Assembly: GCA_036741235.1 (NCBI GenBank)
Contig: DAINSQ010000009.1
Location: 1 to 58,301, forward strand
Direction: 5' to 3'
From: JABWBR01 sp036741235
GTDB lineage: Bacteria > Bacteroidota > Bacteroidia > Chitinophagales > Saprospiraceae
DNA length: 58,301 bases
How positions within the stretch are numbered: position 1 is the stretch's first letter; each line of letters starts with the position of its first letter. The translations under genes were made by a program, and so were the position numbers. Shown piece by piece: positions 36,301-44,997 of this stretch. Under the pieces are notes generated by a model that was given only the letters and a program-made list of their open reading frames with translations, did not search any database and was not told the DNA's origin.

Positions 36301-38076
36301 AAGAGTAATACTTTGCAGCTCGCAGGTAAGCGTACCGCCTGCGGCGCTGAGGTCGGGCAAATCGGCATTATCGATAACCGTTGCCTCCAAAGCGTTCACA
36401 CAACCATTGGCGCCTGTGAGGGTCAGGGTGTACGTTCCCGCCTCCGTTACATCGGGGTTCAAATTGGAAGAAGAAAAACCGCCGGGGCCCGTCCATTGGG
36501 CTGTAGCATTCGGTGTTTCGACAGTAGCAGATAGTTGCCCCACTGGTTGATCGCAGGTAAGCGTAGCGCCTTCGACGGTTGCCTGTGGCAGTTCGGTATT
36601 TTCATTTACAGTAACTGTTTGTGTACTGATACAGCCGTTAGACTGGTTGGTGACGGTCAGGGTGTAGGAACCGCCCGCATTGACTACGGGAGTGTAAGTA
36701 TTTTGCCCGGAGACAAAATTGCCGCCCTGGGTAGTCCAGTTCTTTACAAATCCGGCGCCTGCGGGGCCGCTGCCGCTGAGGGTTACCGTAGTCTGGGAGC
36801 AATTAATTGCTGCGGGAGCCGCCACGCTGATCGAAGGGGCGGTTGTATTAGAAGTTACGACTACGGTTGAGGTAGAAGAACAATTGCTTGACGTATTGAG
36901 TACAGTAAGCACATAAGTGCCGGGAGCGTCAACCTGCGGCGTCAGGGTATTAGCTCCTGCGACGATATGGCCGTCGCTGGTATCCCATACATAGGCGTAT
37001 TGTGAACCTGTAGAGGACGAAGTGCCGTTGAGTGTTGCCATCGGCTGAGTGCAAGTCAGCGTCTTGTTTGATCCGGCGTTTGCCAAAGGAATCTGGGCGG
37101 GCGGCACGGAAAACGTTGATGATTTGGTACATCCAAAATTATCCTGAACGGTAACGGCATAGCTGCCGGGAGTTAGCCCGGAGATAGTCGACGCTGTCAA
37201 CCCGTTACTCCATAAATAATTATAGGGACCGCCGCCGCCGCTTGCATTCACCGTCAGGCTGCCGTTTTGGCCGCTGCAGTTGGCAGGCACAACCGTAACC
37301 AGCGATACATTTAAGGCCGAGGATGGCCCGGTAATCGTAATTGGGCCGACTACCACATTGCCGTTATTACCGGAAGTGACCGTACAGAAATAATTGCCGG
37401 CTGCCAGATTCTGAAGTAAAGGTTGCGTAGTCACAGCGCCTGTGCTCCAGTTGTAGGCAATGGGATTGGCGCCGCCCGAGGAATTCAGCGTTATGCTGCC
37501 GTTATTAACGCCGAAGCAGGCGATATTGGTCTTATTCGCCAACGATGCCTGTAGCGGCAACAGCGGCGGGCAGTTTTGCGCAAAGGCATACAGCCCGGCG
37601 GTATTTTGCTGTCCTACTAGCGTTGTGGTACGCGTAGGGCACAGGCCATAAATTGTGGGATAAAACGAAATCTGGTATAGAGAGCCAATAGAAGCATTAT
37701 CAAGAATGGGATAAGGCGTGCCCGCCACCCAGTTGCCCTGGGTATTGGAGCCGATGCCATACAAGGCGCTTACCGGCGTACTCGGGTCGGCTTCTATGGC
37801 AAATACCATAATTTGGTTAGTGCCGTTGGGACCATAAGCCTCGTATAAATCGGCCAGGGCATGCGTATTGTGGTAATTCCAACAGGGGCCGCACCAGGTA
37901 GCGAAGATATCGAGAAAAACGACCTTGCCCTGATTGAGGTAATCATACAGGTTGTGCGTATTTCCGTTAATGTCCTGGGCGATAAAATTAGGCGGAATGC
38001 TGCCGTTGGGCAATTGGGCCTGAGAAGCCGTAAACAGGCAGCACAGCAGGCTGCAAGTAAGTAGAATTCGATGCAT
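33313..38076 (-). CDS. Giant T9SS surface protein: thioredoxin domain, Ig-like and SprB repeats
   Basis: A 1587-residue secreted protein. After a signal peptide (about 1-20) comes a thioredoxin/redoxin domain (about 25-170) with an intact WCGPC site, Cys62 and Cys65. Next are two SprB-type repeats, about five Ig/PKD-like repeats (for example ANAGSNKTLTC, ANAGADQLLNC), then about seven more SprB repeats (pattern NISCxGxxDG, GGxxPYxYxWSNG, LxxGxYxVxVTDxxGC). A HYR-like domain (APQIACPASITTDCDG) lies among the last of these. The C-terminus (MPNPAQDFTVLHC to FVSGMYLIRIRS) is a type A T9SS sorting domain. SprB repeats occur in gliding adhesins; the redox domain is an unusual addition. Confidence 0.88.
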   Translation of the reverse strand: MHRILLTCSLLCCLFTASQAQLPNGSIPPNFIAQDINGNTHNLYDYLNQGKVVFLDIFATWCGPCWNYHNTHALADLYEAYGPNGTNQIMVFAIEADPSTPVSALYGIGSNTQGNWVAGTPYPILDNASIGSLYQISFYPTIYGLCPTRTTTLVGQQNTAGLYAFAQNCPPLLPLQASLANKTNIACFGVNNGSITLNSSGGANPIAYNWSTGAVTTQPLLQNLAAGNYFCTVTSGNNGNVVVGPITITGPSSALNVSLVTVVPANCSGQNGSLTVNASGGGGPYNYLWSNGLTASTISGLTPGSYAVTVQDNFGCTKSSTFSVPPAQIPLANAGSNKTLTCTQPMATLNGTSSSTGSQYAYVWDTSDGHIVAGANTLTPQVDAPGTYVLTVLNTSSNCSSTSTVVVTSNTTAPSISVAAPAAINCSQTTVTLSGSGPAGAGFVKNWTTQGGNFVSGQNTYTPVVNAGGSYTLTVTNQSNGCISTQTVTVNENTELPQATVEGATLTCDQPVGQLSATVETPNATAQWTGPGGFSSSNLNPDVTEAGTYTLTLTGANGCVNALEATVIDNADLPDLSAAGGTLTCELQSITLSATSATPEVSLLWTNAAGDTLAGAQPEVSETGEYTVTAVAPNGCSIAATVEVNEDIATPTANAGADQLLNCNAAAVVLNGAGSTSGNNYTYLWTTADGNILSDANTLSPTVDEAGIYQLEVTNTENGCSATDEVQVAQNSDITIALSDQSAATCYGLADGAATVTAEGGSDQYDFLWSNGVTGPVATGLAAGTYEVQVTDSEGCSADMTVQIAEPALLEALVNATGQTAFETADGAANCTPTGGTAPYAFLWSNGATSATITGLAPGIYSVEVTDANGCTATQAVTVNSFDCTVSAGITGQNIDCFGANNGVATVSIDGGTEPYEIVWSNNATGPQIENLAPGNYQVSITDDNGCPLVLGINITQPAALQPNLSVDHETAFGANDGIAAVNPGGGTGSYTFLWSNGETTGSINGLAPGAYNVVVSDANGCSQTADVVVEAFNCTLALNTSVDNISCAGLADGQIAVAATDGYAPFVYEWSNGVTTSTVSNLAAGEYKLTVTDERDCPLSMTFEVLEPAVLEVATTIVSNPNCVDALDGILNAEVNGGTPPYDYLWSNGQPTPFAVYLAPGVYQVSVTDANGCQQSRQIDLPFVDNLAPEILVNDVVLTLDANGLAVLSVAQVNNGSFDNCGIAGMHLDITEFNCEMIGLNAVTLTVTDENGNTSTGTAMIRVEDLLAPQIACPASITTDCDGLATYDPPVVADNCNANLQMVTGLPSGSSFPAGQTNVVFAATDAAGNSAQCAFTVTVPVVFELNASISNVSCFGGSDGQVMLAVTGGEPPYETQWSNGASGMQVTNLAAGTYTASVTDANGCVNTHVITIEEPAALDIEIVQVSPETNGGANGSIDITMSGGIAPYSYKWLLNGELVSESEDPGQLPAGSYEVLVTDVNGCTFSMTDIVVDQVTGVTNLALERLLTLMPNPAQDFTVLHCQGGLPYEVEVEVFNASGSYLQRLGYFEQGTTHIPIDLNHFVSGMYLIRIRSSEGVVVKQLAVGR

Positions 38077-38109
38077 GGGTCCTGGTTTTTAATAAAATTG
38101 GATATCGGG

Positions 38110-38117
38110 CAAAAGTA
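38110..38117 (-). promoter_or_regulatory. Candidate -7 box (TACTTTTG) for the giant surface protein gene
   Basis: The minus strand reads TACTTTTG, an exact match to TAnnTTTG, 33 bases before the ATG in an AT-rich spacer. No clear -33 element. Confidence 0.4.
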
Positions 38118-38212
38118 TAAACAATAATTGCTATATTTTTAAAAAATTCAAAATATAAATAATCAAGTAAAAAATTAGCCGGACAAGCCTGCTTTGGGTA
38201 AGCGGCAAAGCT

Positions 38213-38220
38213 TATTTTTG
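38213..38220 (+). promoter_or_regulatory. Candidate -7 box (TATTTTTG) for the ABC exporter operon
   Basis: TATTTTTG matches TAnnTTTG 22 bases before the ATG. A TTTG at 38193-38196 could be the -33 element, though the 16-base spacer is short. Confidence 0.45.
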
Positions 38221-38242
38221 GCATTGGCAAAAAAAGAAAGCA

Positions 38243-39031
38243 ATGCAACCCAATGGACATCCTGTCATTCAGATACGCAATTTGCGCAAGCAATACGACC
38301 GCAAAGAAGTGCTACACGGCATAGACCTCGACGTGTACAGCGGCCAGATCATCGGTTATATCGGCCCCAACGGCGCGGGAAAATCCACCACAGTGCGAAT
38401 TCTGGCGGGGCTTGACAGCAGTTTTAGCGGAGAGGTAGAAATTGCGGGATTCGATGTAAAAAAAGACAATATCGAAGTCAAGAAAATTATGGGTTACGTG
38501 CCGGAAAACGCCGAATTATACGACGTATTAACCCCCATGGAATTCCTGCTGCTCGCCGGCCGGCTGCACCACTTGTCCGATGAATTGATTGTAGAGCGCG
38601 CCACCCAGATGTTGCAATACTTCGGTTTGGGCGACAACCTGCACCAGCGCATGGATTCCTTTTCGAAAGGCATGCGCCAAAAAGTATTGTTGATTTCCGG
38701 ACTGCTGCACAATCCGCAAATCATCTTTCTGGACGAACCCCTGTCGGGGCTCGATGCCAACGCGGTTATTCTGGTAAAAGAAATCATCTCCAAGCTCGCT
38801 GCCGAAGGCAAAACCATTTTTTATTGCTCGCACATGATGGATGTGGTGGAAAAAATTTCGCATCGCATCATCCTGATTGACAAAGGTTCAATAATTGCCG
38901 ACGGCCCCATTGAAACGCTGCGCAGCCGCGAGGGGGAAAGTCTGGAACATATCTTTTCGCAATTGACCGGCGGGCAGGATTTTGACCGCATGGCCGACGA
39001 TTTTCTGAGCGCCTTCAAACCCAATTCGTAA
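38243..39031 (+). CDS. ABC transporter ATP-binding protein
   Basis: A 262-residue ATPase. Walker A is GPNGAGKST (about 43-51), the signature loop is FSKGMRQKV, Walker B is IIFLDEPLSGLD and the switch His is in FYCSHMMD. The sequence resembles exporter ATPases of the CcmA/NatA type. The following gene, three bases downstream, encodes the membrane partner, so the two form one ABC transporter. Substrate unknown. Confidence 0.94.
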   Translation: MQPNGHPVIQIRNLRKQYDRKEVLHGIDLDVYSGQIIGYIGPNGAGKSTTVRILAGLDSSFSGEVEIAGFDVKKDNIEVKKIMGYVPENAELYDVLTPMEFLLLAGRLHHLSDELIVERATQMLQYFGLGDNLHQRMDSFSKGMRQKVLLISGLLHNPQIIFLDEPLSGLDANAVILVKEIISKLAAEGKTIFYCSHMMDVVEKISHRIILIDKGSIIADGPIETLRSREGESLEHIFSQLTGGQDFDRMADDFLSAFKPNS

Positions 39032-39034
39032 GCC

Positions 39035-40723
39035 ATGAACAAACTGCTGCTAAAAATAGTAGGGCTCTTCAATCCGCTGTGGCGCGCGATGGGCATCGAC
39101 CGCGGGCAACTGCTGGCCATTCTGGAAGCCAGGTTGATCATGGACGGCAGGCGGGTATCGGTTTTCGGGCAAAACCGCAGTACCAATGAGCCCAAACGCC
39201 AGGATTTGCTGGGTATGGCCGTGTTTTTCTTTATCGGACTGTTTATGCTTATCCTGTTCGATGCTTTTCGGCTCCCCATCACTGCGCTGACCATCTATTT
39301 TACGGTGTGGATGTTTATGCTGGCCATGACCCTCATTTCTGACTTTACCGAGGTACTCATTGATGTGCGCGACAACCTCATCATACTGCCCAGGCCCGTC
39401 AGCGACAGGACCGTGGCCATTGCGCGTTTGGTACACATCGGCATCTATTTGTTCAAAATAACGCTGGCCTACGTCATTCCGGCTTTTATCTTCACTACCA
39501 TTGCCTGGTGGCCTCTGGGCGGACTGGTATTTGTATTGCAGGTTTTTCTGAGCGAAATCATTGTCATCTTTTTTGTCAATCTTACCTATCTTTTCATTCT
39601 GCGGATTACCAGCCCGAAACGCTTTCGCGAAATCATCAGCTGGTTTCAGATTGCTTTTTCCGCTATTGTGCTGAGTTCGTATTACCTGCTGCCCCGCATA
39701 CTCGATTTTGAGTCTTTGCGCGAAGCGGATATACTAGATCTTCCGATCAGTTATTTTTTGCCTTCCACCTGGGTGGCTGCACTGTGGCCCATACTTGGCG
39801 AAGGGAAATTCAGCGGCAACATACTGGCGCTGGGAGCGCTGGCCTTTGTGACTCCGATGGTGGCCATTTTTCTGATTTCTGAAGTGCTGGCCAAACATTT
39901 CAATCGAAAAATGATGGCCCTGGCCGAAGGCGGCAGCGGCGGCCAGGAACAGGAAAAAAAGCCGGCAACCCGGCAATTGATAAAGGAAAGCTGGAGTACC
40001 AGGCTGGCCGGCTGGATGACCCGCAGCCCGGCAGAACGGGCAGCCTTTGAATGGGCCTGGGCAATGACGTCGCGCAGCCGTGATTACAAGCTCAAGTCGT
40101 ACCCTTCTATCGCTTTTGCCATCGTGCTGTTTTTTTACTACTCACTGCAGGGCAGCGGCAGCCTACAGGAACGATGGGAAGCCATGGCGGTGGGCAAATG
40201 GCACGTGCTATTGATCTACTTGTGCTGGATCATGCTCAATACAATGGTCTATAACAGCGTATACACCAACAAACACAAGGCTTCCTGGATATTGCACGCC
40301 AGTCCGCTGAAACACCCCGGCCCGTTGTTTTCGGGTACATTGCTGGCCATCCTCGCCGCTTATTACACGCCGCTTATGATCGTAATCGGTACTGCCATGT
40401 TATTCATCTGGGGGCTCGATATTATTCCTGATTTGTTATTGGGTTATGTCAACTCTATCTTTTTGATTCTCCTATCGCAAATAATCAGCGGCAAAAGGCT
40501 GCTGCCGTTTTCCAATGATTGGGCTAACCAAAATAAAGGCAGCAATGCAGTTATTGCCATTATCAGTATACTAATAACAGGCATCATGGGCTTTTTACAT
40601 TACCTTGTTGTTGGAAAAATGTGGATTACACTGCCAATGGCAGGTTTAATAAGCATCGGCATTTGGGGACTGATGCGCGCTTACCGGCAGGTGAAATGGT
40701 CTTCAATTTATGAAATCAGATAA
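39035..40723 (+). CDS. ABC transporter membrane subunit (putative)
   Basis: A 562-residue integral membrane protein with about 11-12 predicted helices in two groups (first about 65-295, second about 350-550) separated by a charged cytoplasmic loop (GGSGGQEQEKKPATRQ near 300). It begins three bases after the ATPase gene, so it is almost certainly its permease. It has no extracellular substrate-binding domain and no family signature I can name. An export role is likely, as for other two-gene systems of this type. Confidence 0.83.
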   Translation: MNKLLLKIVGLFNPLWRAMGIDRGQLLAILEARLIMDGRRVSVFGQNRSTNEPKRQDLLGMAVFFFIGLFMLILFDAFRLPITALTIYFTVWMFMLAMTLISDFTEVLIDVRDNLIILPRPVSDRTVAIARLVHIGIYLFKITLAYVIPAFIFTTIAWWPLGGLVFVLQVFLSEIIVIFFVNLTYLFILRITSPKRFREIISWFQIAFSAIVLSSYYLLPRILDFESLREADILDLPISYFLPSTWVAALWPILGEGKFSGNILALGALAFVTPMVAIFLISEVLAKHFNRKMMALAEGGSGGQEQEKKPATRQLIKESWSTRLAGWMTRSPAERAAFEWAWAMTSRSRDYKLKSYPSIAFAIVLFFYYSLQGSGSLQERWEAMAVGKWHVLLIYLCWIMLNTMVYNSVYTNKHKASWILHASPLKHPGPLFSGTLLAILAAYYTPLMIVIGTAMLFIWGLDIIPDLLLGYVNSIFLILLSQIISGKRLLPFSNDWANQNKGSNAVIAIISILITGIMGFLHYLVVGKMWITLPMAGLISIGIWGLMRAYRQVKWSSIYEIR

Positions 40724-40747
40724 CCTGCTCTTATCTCAATAACACTT

Positions 40748-42103
40748 ATGATAGCAGTAAAAAATATTACGCTGGTCGCGCTACTATATTTTATATTAGC
40801 AGCAGGCGCCTGGGCGCAAATGCCGGTCATACTCTCGCCACAGGAGCAGGCAAAAGTTCAGGACGACTGGTTCAAAACCAGGGTAGCCACCGTGCTGCCT
40901 GAGCTCATGCGCCGCAGCGGCATTGATATGTGGCTGTTGATCAGCAGGGAATACAACGAAGATCCCGTGCTCAAAACCATGTTGCCGGCTACCTGGCTCT
41001 CCGCGCGCCGCACCACAATGCTGGTGATCTACGACAACGGCGAAACCCTTGAAACGCTGGCCTGCGCCCGCTATGATATCGGCGAGGTATTCCGAAAAGC
41101 CTGGGACCCCGAGCGGCAGCCCGATCAATGGCAGCGCCTGCGCGAAATCATTGAAGCCCGGAACCCCAGGCGCATCGGCGTCAACCGCTCAGCGCACTGG
41201 GGGCACGCCGACGGGCTTTCCAGTTTTCACTATGAGCAACTGCGCGAAGTACTGCCCGAAAAATTCCGCTCCCGCATCGTATCGGCCGAACCCCTGGCGA
41301 TAGGCTGGCTCGAAACCCGCACACCGGCTGAGCTGGCAGTCTACGAGCAAATCTGCCGCATCGCGCATACCATCATCGCCGAAGGTTTCTCCGAACAAGT
41401 CATTCAACCCGGCATCACTACCACTGAAGATGTGGTTTGGTGGTATCGCCAACGTATCGAACAACTCGGCCTCGGCGCCTGGTTTCACCCTACGGTGGAT
41501 GTACAGCGCAAAGACCCCGCCGTGACCGGCGAAAAGCGCAACTTCGCCAATCGCCCCGATCAGGAAGTCATTATGCCCGGCGATCTTATCCATGTCGACT
41601 TCGGCATCAGCTATCTGGGGCTCCACACCGACACCCAGGAAAACGCCTACGTACTGCAAACCGGCGAAACGGCGCCGCCCGCTTTTATTAAGGCCGCCTA
41701 CGACAAGGGGCTGCGGCTTATGGATATCCTCACCGGCGAATTTACCACCGGCCGCACCGGCAACGAAATACTGGCTTCTGCCCTGGCAAAAGCCAAAGCC
41801 GAAGGTGTACGGCCCAGCATCTACACCCACCCCATAGGCTATCATGGCCACGGCGCAGGGCCTACCATCGGCTTGTGGGACCAACAGGGCGGAGTGCCCC
41901 ACAACGGCGACTACCCCTTGTATCCCAATACATGCTATGCCATAGAGCTCAACCATACCATCTTTGTACCGGAGTGGAACAAAGACATCCGCATCATGCT
42001 GGAGGAAAATGCCGTTTTCGACGGCAATACGGTACGCTATATCGACGGACGCCAACGGGAATTGTTTTTGATCCCCCGCCCCGTGGCTACCCACGGGCAA
42101 TAA
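40748..42103 (+). CDS. Exported M24 family metallopeptidase (Xaa-Pro aminopeptidase-like)
   Basis: A 451-residue protein with a signal peptide (about 1-23, GAWAQ). The N-terminal half is the creatinase-like domain; the C-terminal half is the pita-bread M24 domain. The five metal ligands appear intact: Asp284 and Asp295 (HVDFG and HTD), a His in YHGHGAG (about 368), Glu400 (IELNH) and a Glu in MLEENAV (419-420). It should cleave X-Pro or similar N-terminal bonds in the periplasm. Export is unusual, since most M24 peptidases are cytoplasmic. It lies 24 bases downstream of the ABC permease gene. Confidence 0.9.
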   Translation: MIAVKNITLVALLYFILAAGAWAQMPVILSPQEQAKVQDDWFKTRVATVLPELMRRSGIDMWLLISREYNEDPVLKTMLPATWLSARRTTMLVIYDNGETLETLACARYDIGEVFRKAWDPERQPDQWQRLREIIEARNPRRIGVNRSAHWGHADGLSSFHYEQLREVLPEKFRSRIVSAEPLAIGWLETRTPAELAVYEQICRIAHTIIAEGFSEQVIQPGITTTEDVVWWYRQRIEQLGLGAWFHPTVDVQRKDPAVTGEKRNFANRPDQEVIMPGDLIHVDFGISYLGLHTDTQENAYVLQTGETAPPAFIKAAYDKGLRLMDILTGEFTTGRTGNEILASALAKAKAEGVRPSIYTHPIGYHGHGAGPTIGLWDQQGGVPHNGDYPLYPNTCYAIELNHTIFVPEWNKDIRIMLEENAVFDGNTVRYIDGRQRELFLIPRPVATHGQ

Positions 42104-42113
42104 GCAATAGCCT

Positions 42114-44306
42114 ATGCTACATTTAAGGATATGGATTGCCCAACTATTGTGGTTTGGCGCAATTTCGGCGGTTTATTCCCAATGGACGCCCATTCCTACA
42201 GTCATTTCCGGGCCTAACGACCTTTATTTCACCGATGCGCAAACCGGGTACATTGTAGGTAACAGCGGCATCTACCGAACCGGCGACGGCGGACTGAACT
42301 GGCAGCCGGCGGGCTTCCCCGATAGCTCTGCTGAACAGGCTGTTTATACCCGCACCCGCTTTAAGGCGGTATATTTTTGTCCGGCTATTTGCAATAAAGG
42401 TTATGCAGCAGGACAAGACACCCTATTGCAGCAGGGCGTCTGTTTTGAAACCGCCGACCAGGGCGCCAGTTGGCAGCTTTTTCAACCCGTGGCTGATCCG
42501 CCGGCATCGTGGAACGACCTGATTATTGTCAATAACACTATATTCCTGGCCGGCGACGATGGTCGCCTGGTAGTCAAACACCCATTCAATCCGAATTGGA
42601 CCGAGGCCGGCGTGCCGCCACAAGGCGACATTGCAGCTGTGTGGTTCAGCGGGGCTTCCCCGGGCGGGCTAGCGACTTCGACCCTTGGCCTCTTTTATTC
42701 GCCCGACGCAGGCGCCAACTGGCAGCTACTCAACGCTTCGCCTATGGCCGATGCCATCGCCGGATTTTCAAAGGGTTTTGCCGTCGGCGGCAGCAGTATC
42801 TACCGGGCTATACCGCCTAATTCGACCTCACCCTGGGCGGAGGTGTTCCGGTTGCCCGATTCGGTACAAGTCAGGCGATTGGCGATGCCCGCTTTTAATA
42901 TCGACAACTCCGCCGTGGGTAGCAACAACGGCGTGTATAAACGCATCACCGATGCCGTGTGGGAAATGCAACCCGGTTCGCAGGGCTATTCCGTCCGCGC
43001 TTTGTTTTTTGTTAATGCCAATTCAGGTTATGCCATTTGTGATAATGGCGTTTTGTTAAAAACGGAAAATGCCGGGGGTCCTACCCTGCCCTATGTAGAT
43101 TTTGATTTTCAAACAACAGGCTGCGTGGGCGATACCGTCATTTTCAAACACAAAGGTCATAGCGGCAACACCTACCAGTGGTCGGTCAACGACAGCATTA
43201 TTGCCGGCGCAACAGACAGCCTGGTTTGGCACTTTGATACTGCCGGCGTTTACCAGGTATCCCTCACCGGCGCCAATGCAGATTATAGCAATACCTACAA
43301 CCGGCAAATAGTCATTACCCCTTATCCCGATATTTCGACGGCGGTAACGCCCGAACAGGACACACTGTGCCTGGGCGACGAGGTCGTCATTTTGATACAA
43401 AACAGTCAGCCGGAAGTGCGGTATACGCTCATACAGACGCCGGGCGGCATACCTGTCGACAGCGCGGCCGGATCGGGGGGGATATTAGAGTTATTCGGCG
43501 GAAGCGCTAGCGCTGCGCTGCAATACGCCGCAACAGCCCAAAACATACTCAGCGGTTGTTTTGCCAGGCTGGAAGACACGGCGTACGTGGCAGTCGTGCC
43601 GCCAACGACAGGGATGACCTTACCGCCGCTGACCATCTGCCCTGGAGACACCGCGCAGTTGGCAGCCCGGGAAGGCCTGGCCTACCAATGGGCGCCCGCT
43701 GATTTGGTCGACAATCCCGGCATTGCCGCCCCTAATGCGTATCCATCTGATACCGTCACCTTATTTACGGTCAGCATACAAACTCCTTTTTGCCCTGCTT
43801 TTAGCGATAGCATATGGCTCAACATCAATTTTCCGCCTCAACCCGGGGTCATACTTTCTGGCGACAGTCTCTACGCGTCGCCTGTCGGCGCAACTTTATA
43901 CGAATGGTATCACAACGATCAACCAGTGCCTATGATTAGCGGTTCGGCAATGCCGCTATTGGGAGAAGGTTCTTATCAGGTAATTCTGACTGACAGCATT
44001 GGGTGCCGTTCAGCGGCCTCTCCAGTCATCATCGTCATTATGGGTACGGATCAGTTGGAAGCAAAGGAGATGGAAGTATTTCCCAATCCTACAGACGGAC
44101 GGATGACCTTCATTAATGGCATCGACACGCCCATCAGGCAAATACAATTTTTCGACGCTTTGGGGCGGCTGCGGTATACCGTTGAATGGCCCGGAGGAGT
44201 GAAGCGCCACGATATACAGATACCGGCGCAAGTCCCGCGGGGATTATTTTTCTGGAAAGCGGCATGTGGTACCAGGGTAATACAGGGACGGGGTATTTTA
44301 AAATAA
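42114..44306 (+). CDS. T9SS protein with Ycf48/BNR-like propeller and PKD-like region
   Basis: A 730-residue secreted protein (signal peptide about 1-21). The first 310 residues carry BNR/Ycf48-type repeats (DAQTGYIVGNSGIYRTGDGGLNW, FYSPDAGANWQ, VNANSGYAICDNGVLLKTENAG), typical of beta-propellers. Then follows a PKD-like domain (about 325-405) and further Ig-like domains. The C-terminus (FPNPTDGRMTF to VPRGLFFWKA) is a type A T9SS sorting domain. It begins ten bases after the M24 peptidase gene and may be co-transcribed with it. The ligand is unknown; propellers usually bind protein or glycan. Confidence 0.86.
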   Translation: MLHLRIWIAQLLWFGAISAVYSQWTPIPTVISGPNDLYFTDAQTGYIVGNSGIYRTGDGGLNWQPAGFPDSSAEQAVYTRTRFKAVYFCPAICNKGYAAGQDTLLQQGVCFETADQGASWQLFQPVADPPASWNDLIIVNNTIFLAGDDGRLVVKHPFNPNWTEAGVPPQGDIAAVWFSGASPGGLATSTLGLFYSPDAGANWQLLNASPMADAIAGFSKGFAVGGSSIYRAIPPNSTSPWAEVFRLPDSVQVRRLAMPAFNIDNSAVGSNNGVYKRITDAVWEMQPGSQGYSVRALFFVNANSGYAICDNGVLLKTENAGGPTLPYVDFDFQTTGCVGDTVIFKHKGHSGNTYQWSVNDSIIAGATDSLVWHFDTAGVYQVSLTGANADYSNTYNRQIVITPYPDISTAVTPEQDTLCLGDEVVILIQNSQPEVRYTLIQTPGGIPVDSAAGSGGILELFGGSASAALQYAATAQNILSGCFARLEDTAYVAVVPPTTGMTLPPLTICPGDTAQLAAREGLAYQWAPADLVDNPGIAAPNAYPSDTVTLFTVSIQTPFCPAFSDSIWLNINFPPQPGVILSGDSLYASPVGATLYEWYHNDQPVPMISGSAMPLLGEGSYQVILTDSIGCRSAASPVIIVIMGTDQLEAKEMEVFPNPTDGRMTFINGIDTPIRQIQFFDALGRLRYTVEWPGGVKRHDIQIPAQVPRGLFFWKAACGTRVIQGRGILK

Positions 44307-44319
44307 AGCCCTGATCATA

Positions 44320-44790
44320 TTACAGCTTCCAGCGGGGCAAAAACATGCCGCTTGCCGATTGATAATCGCCATAATCAGGGTATCTCTCTTTTAGCAGCCG
44401 TTCTTCGTATCTGGCTTTGAAAATAAACAATACCGCCAGGCACAGAAAGATAACAAAACGGAGCGTATTTTCCGAGTAAAACGAAAAGCCAAGCGCAGCG
44501 CCCAGGATACCGGAATAAATCGGGTGGCGGATATATTTGTATATACCCGACCTGACCAGCTTGCCATCTGACTTGGGCGTGGGAAACGGAGATAAACTGG
44601 TATTGATATACAAAAACGCTAGCAAAGCAACAACACTGCCCAGTAGGGCCAGATACAAACCGCCGTTTCGCATAAACGAGGCAACTTCTAAATCTATGGC
44701 CGGTATACGGAAGATATACACTATAAATAGCGCAAATTGTAATACAACAAATACATAGTCCTTGCGAGGAGGCGTTACGCTTTTGCTCAT
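44320..44790 (-). CDS. Isoprenylcysteine/phospholipid methyltransferase-like membrane protein
   Basis: A 156-residue protein with four or five hydrophobic segments. Its C-terminal part has the ICMT/PEMT signature: SGIYKYIRHPIYSG with the SAM-binding RHP, then EERLLKERYPDYGDY. Such small enzymes methylate isoprenylated cysteine, phospholipid amines or other apolar substrates at the membrane. It is divergent from btaA, so a role in lipid methylation is tempting but unproven. I start at the ATG at 44790; a TTG three codons upstream is also open. Confidence 0.87.
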   Translation of the reverse strand: MSKSVTPPRKDYVFVVLQFALFIVYIFRIPAIDLEVASFMRNGGLYLALLGSVVALLAFLYINTSLSPFPTPKSDGKLVRSGIYKYIRHPIYSGILGAALGFSFYSENTLRFVIFLCLAVLFIFKARYEERLLKERYPDYGDYQSASGMFLPRWKL

Positions 44791-44977
44791 ATGCTTCAAT
44801 TTAGTAAAGCTATTGCCGTTATCGCAAAGATAGTAAAACTATCATTTATTCAAATAGGCAAACAAGCTGTGAAAAAAGCCGTATGCTTAACATTCGAGAT
44901 ACTTAATTGACATTAGCTTCACAATTTTATAGCTATTTCATAAAGTCCTTTTTTACGCAGTCTACTGATTGCCCCGG

Positions 44978-44985
44978 TAGATTTG
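44978..44985 (+). promoter_or_regulatory. Candidate -7 box (TAGATTTG) for btaA-btaB
   Basis: TAGATTTG matches the TAnnTTTG consensus 12 bases before the ATG at 44998, which would give a very short leader. Its final TTG is what falsely extends the btaA frame upstream. Confidence 0.45.
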
Positions 44986-44997
44986 CGCCAAAAAAAG

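Noticed and set aside
41189..42100. 303-codon minus-strand open frame opposite the M24 peptidase gene
   Set aside because: The plus strand encodes a complete M24 enzyme with all metal ligands. The opposite frame is a shadow of its codon usage.
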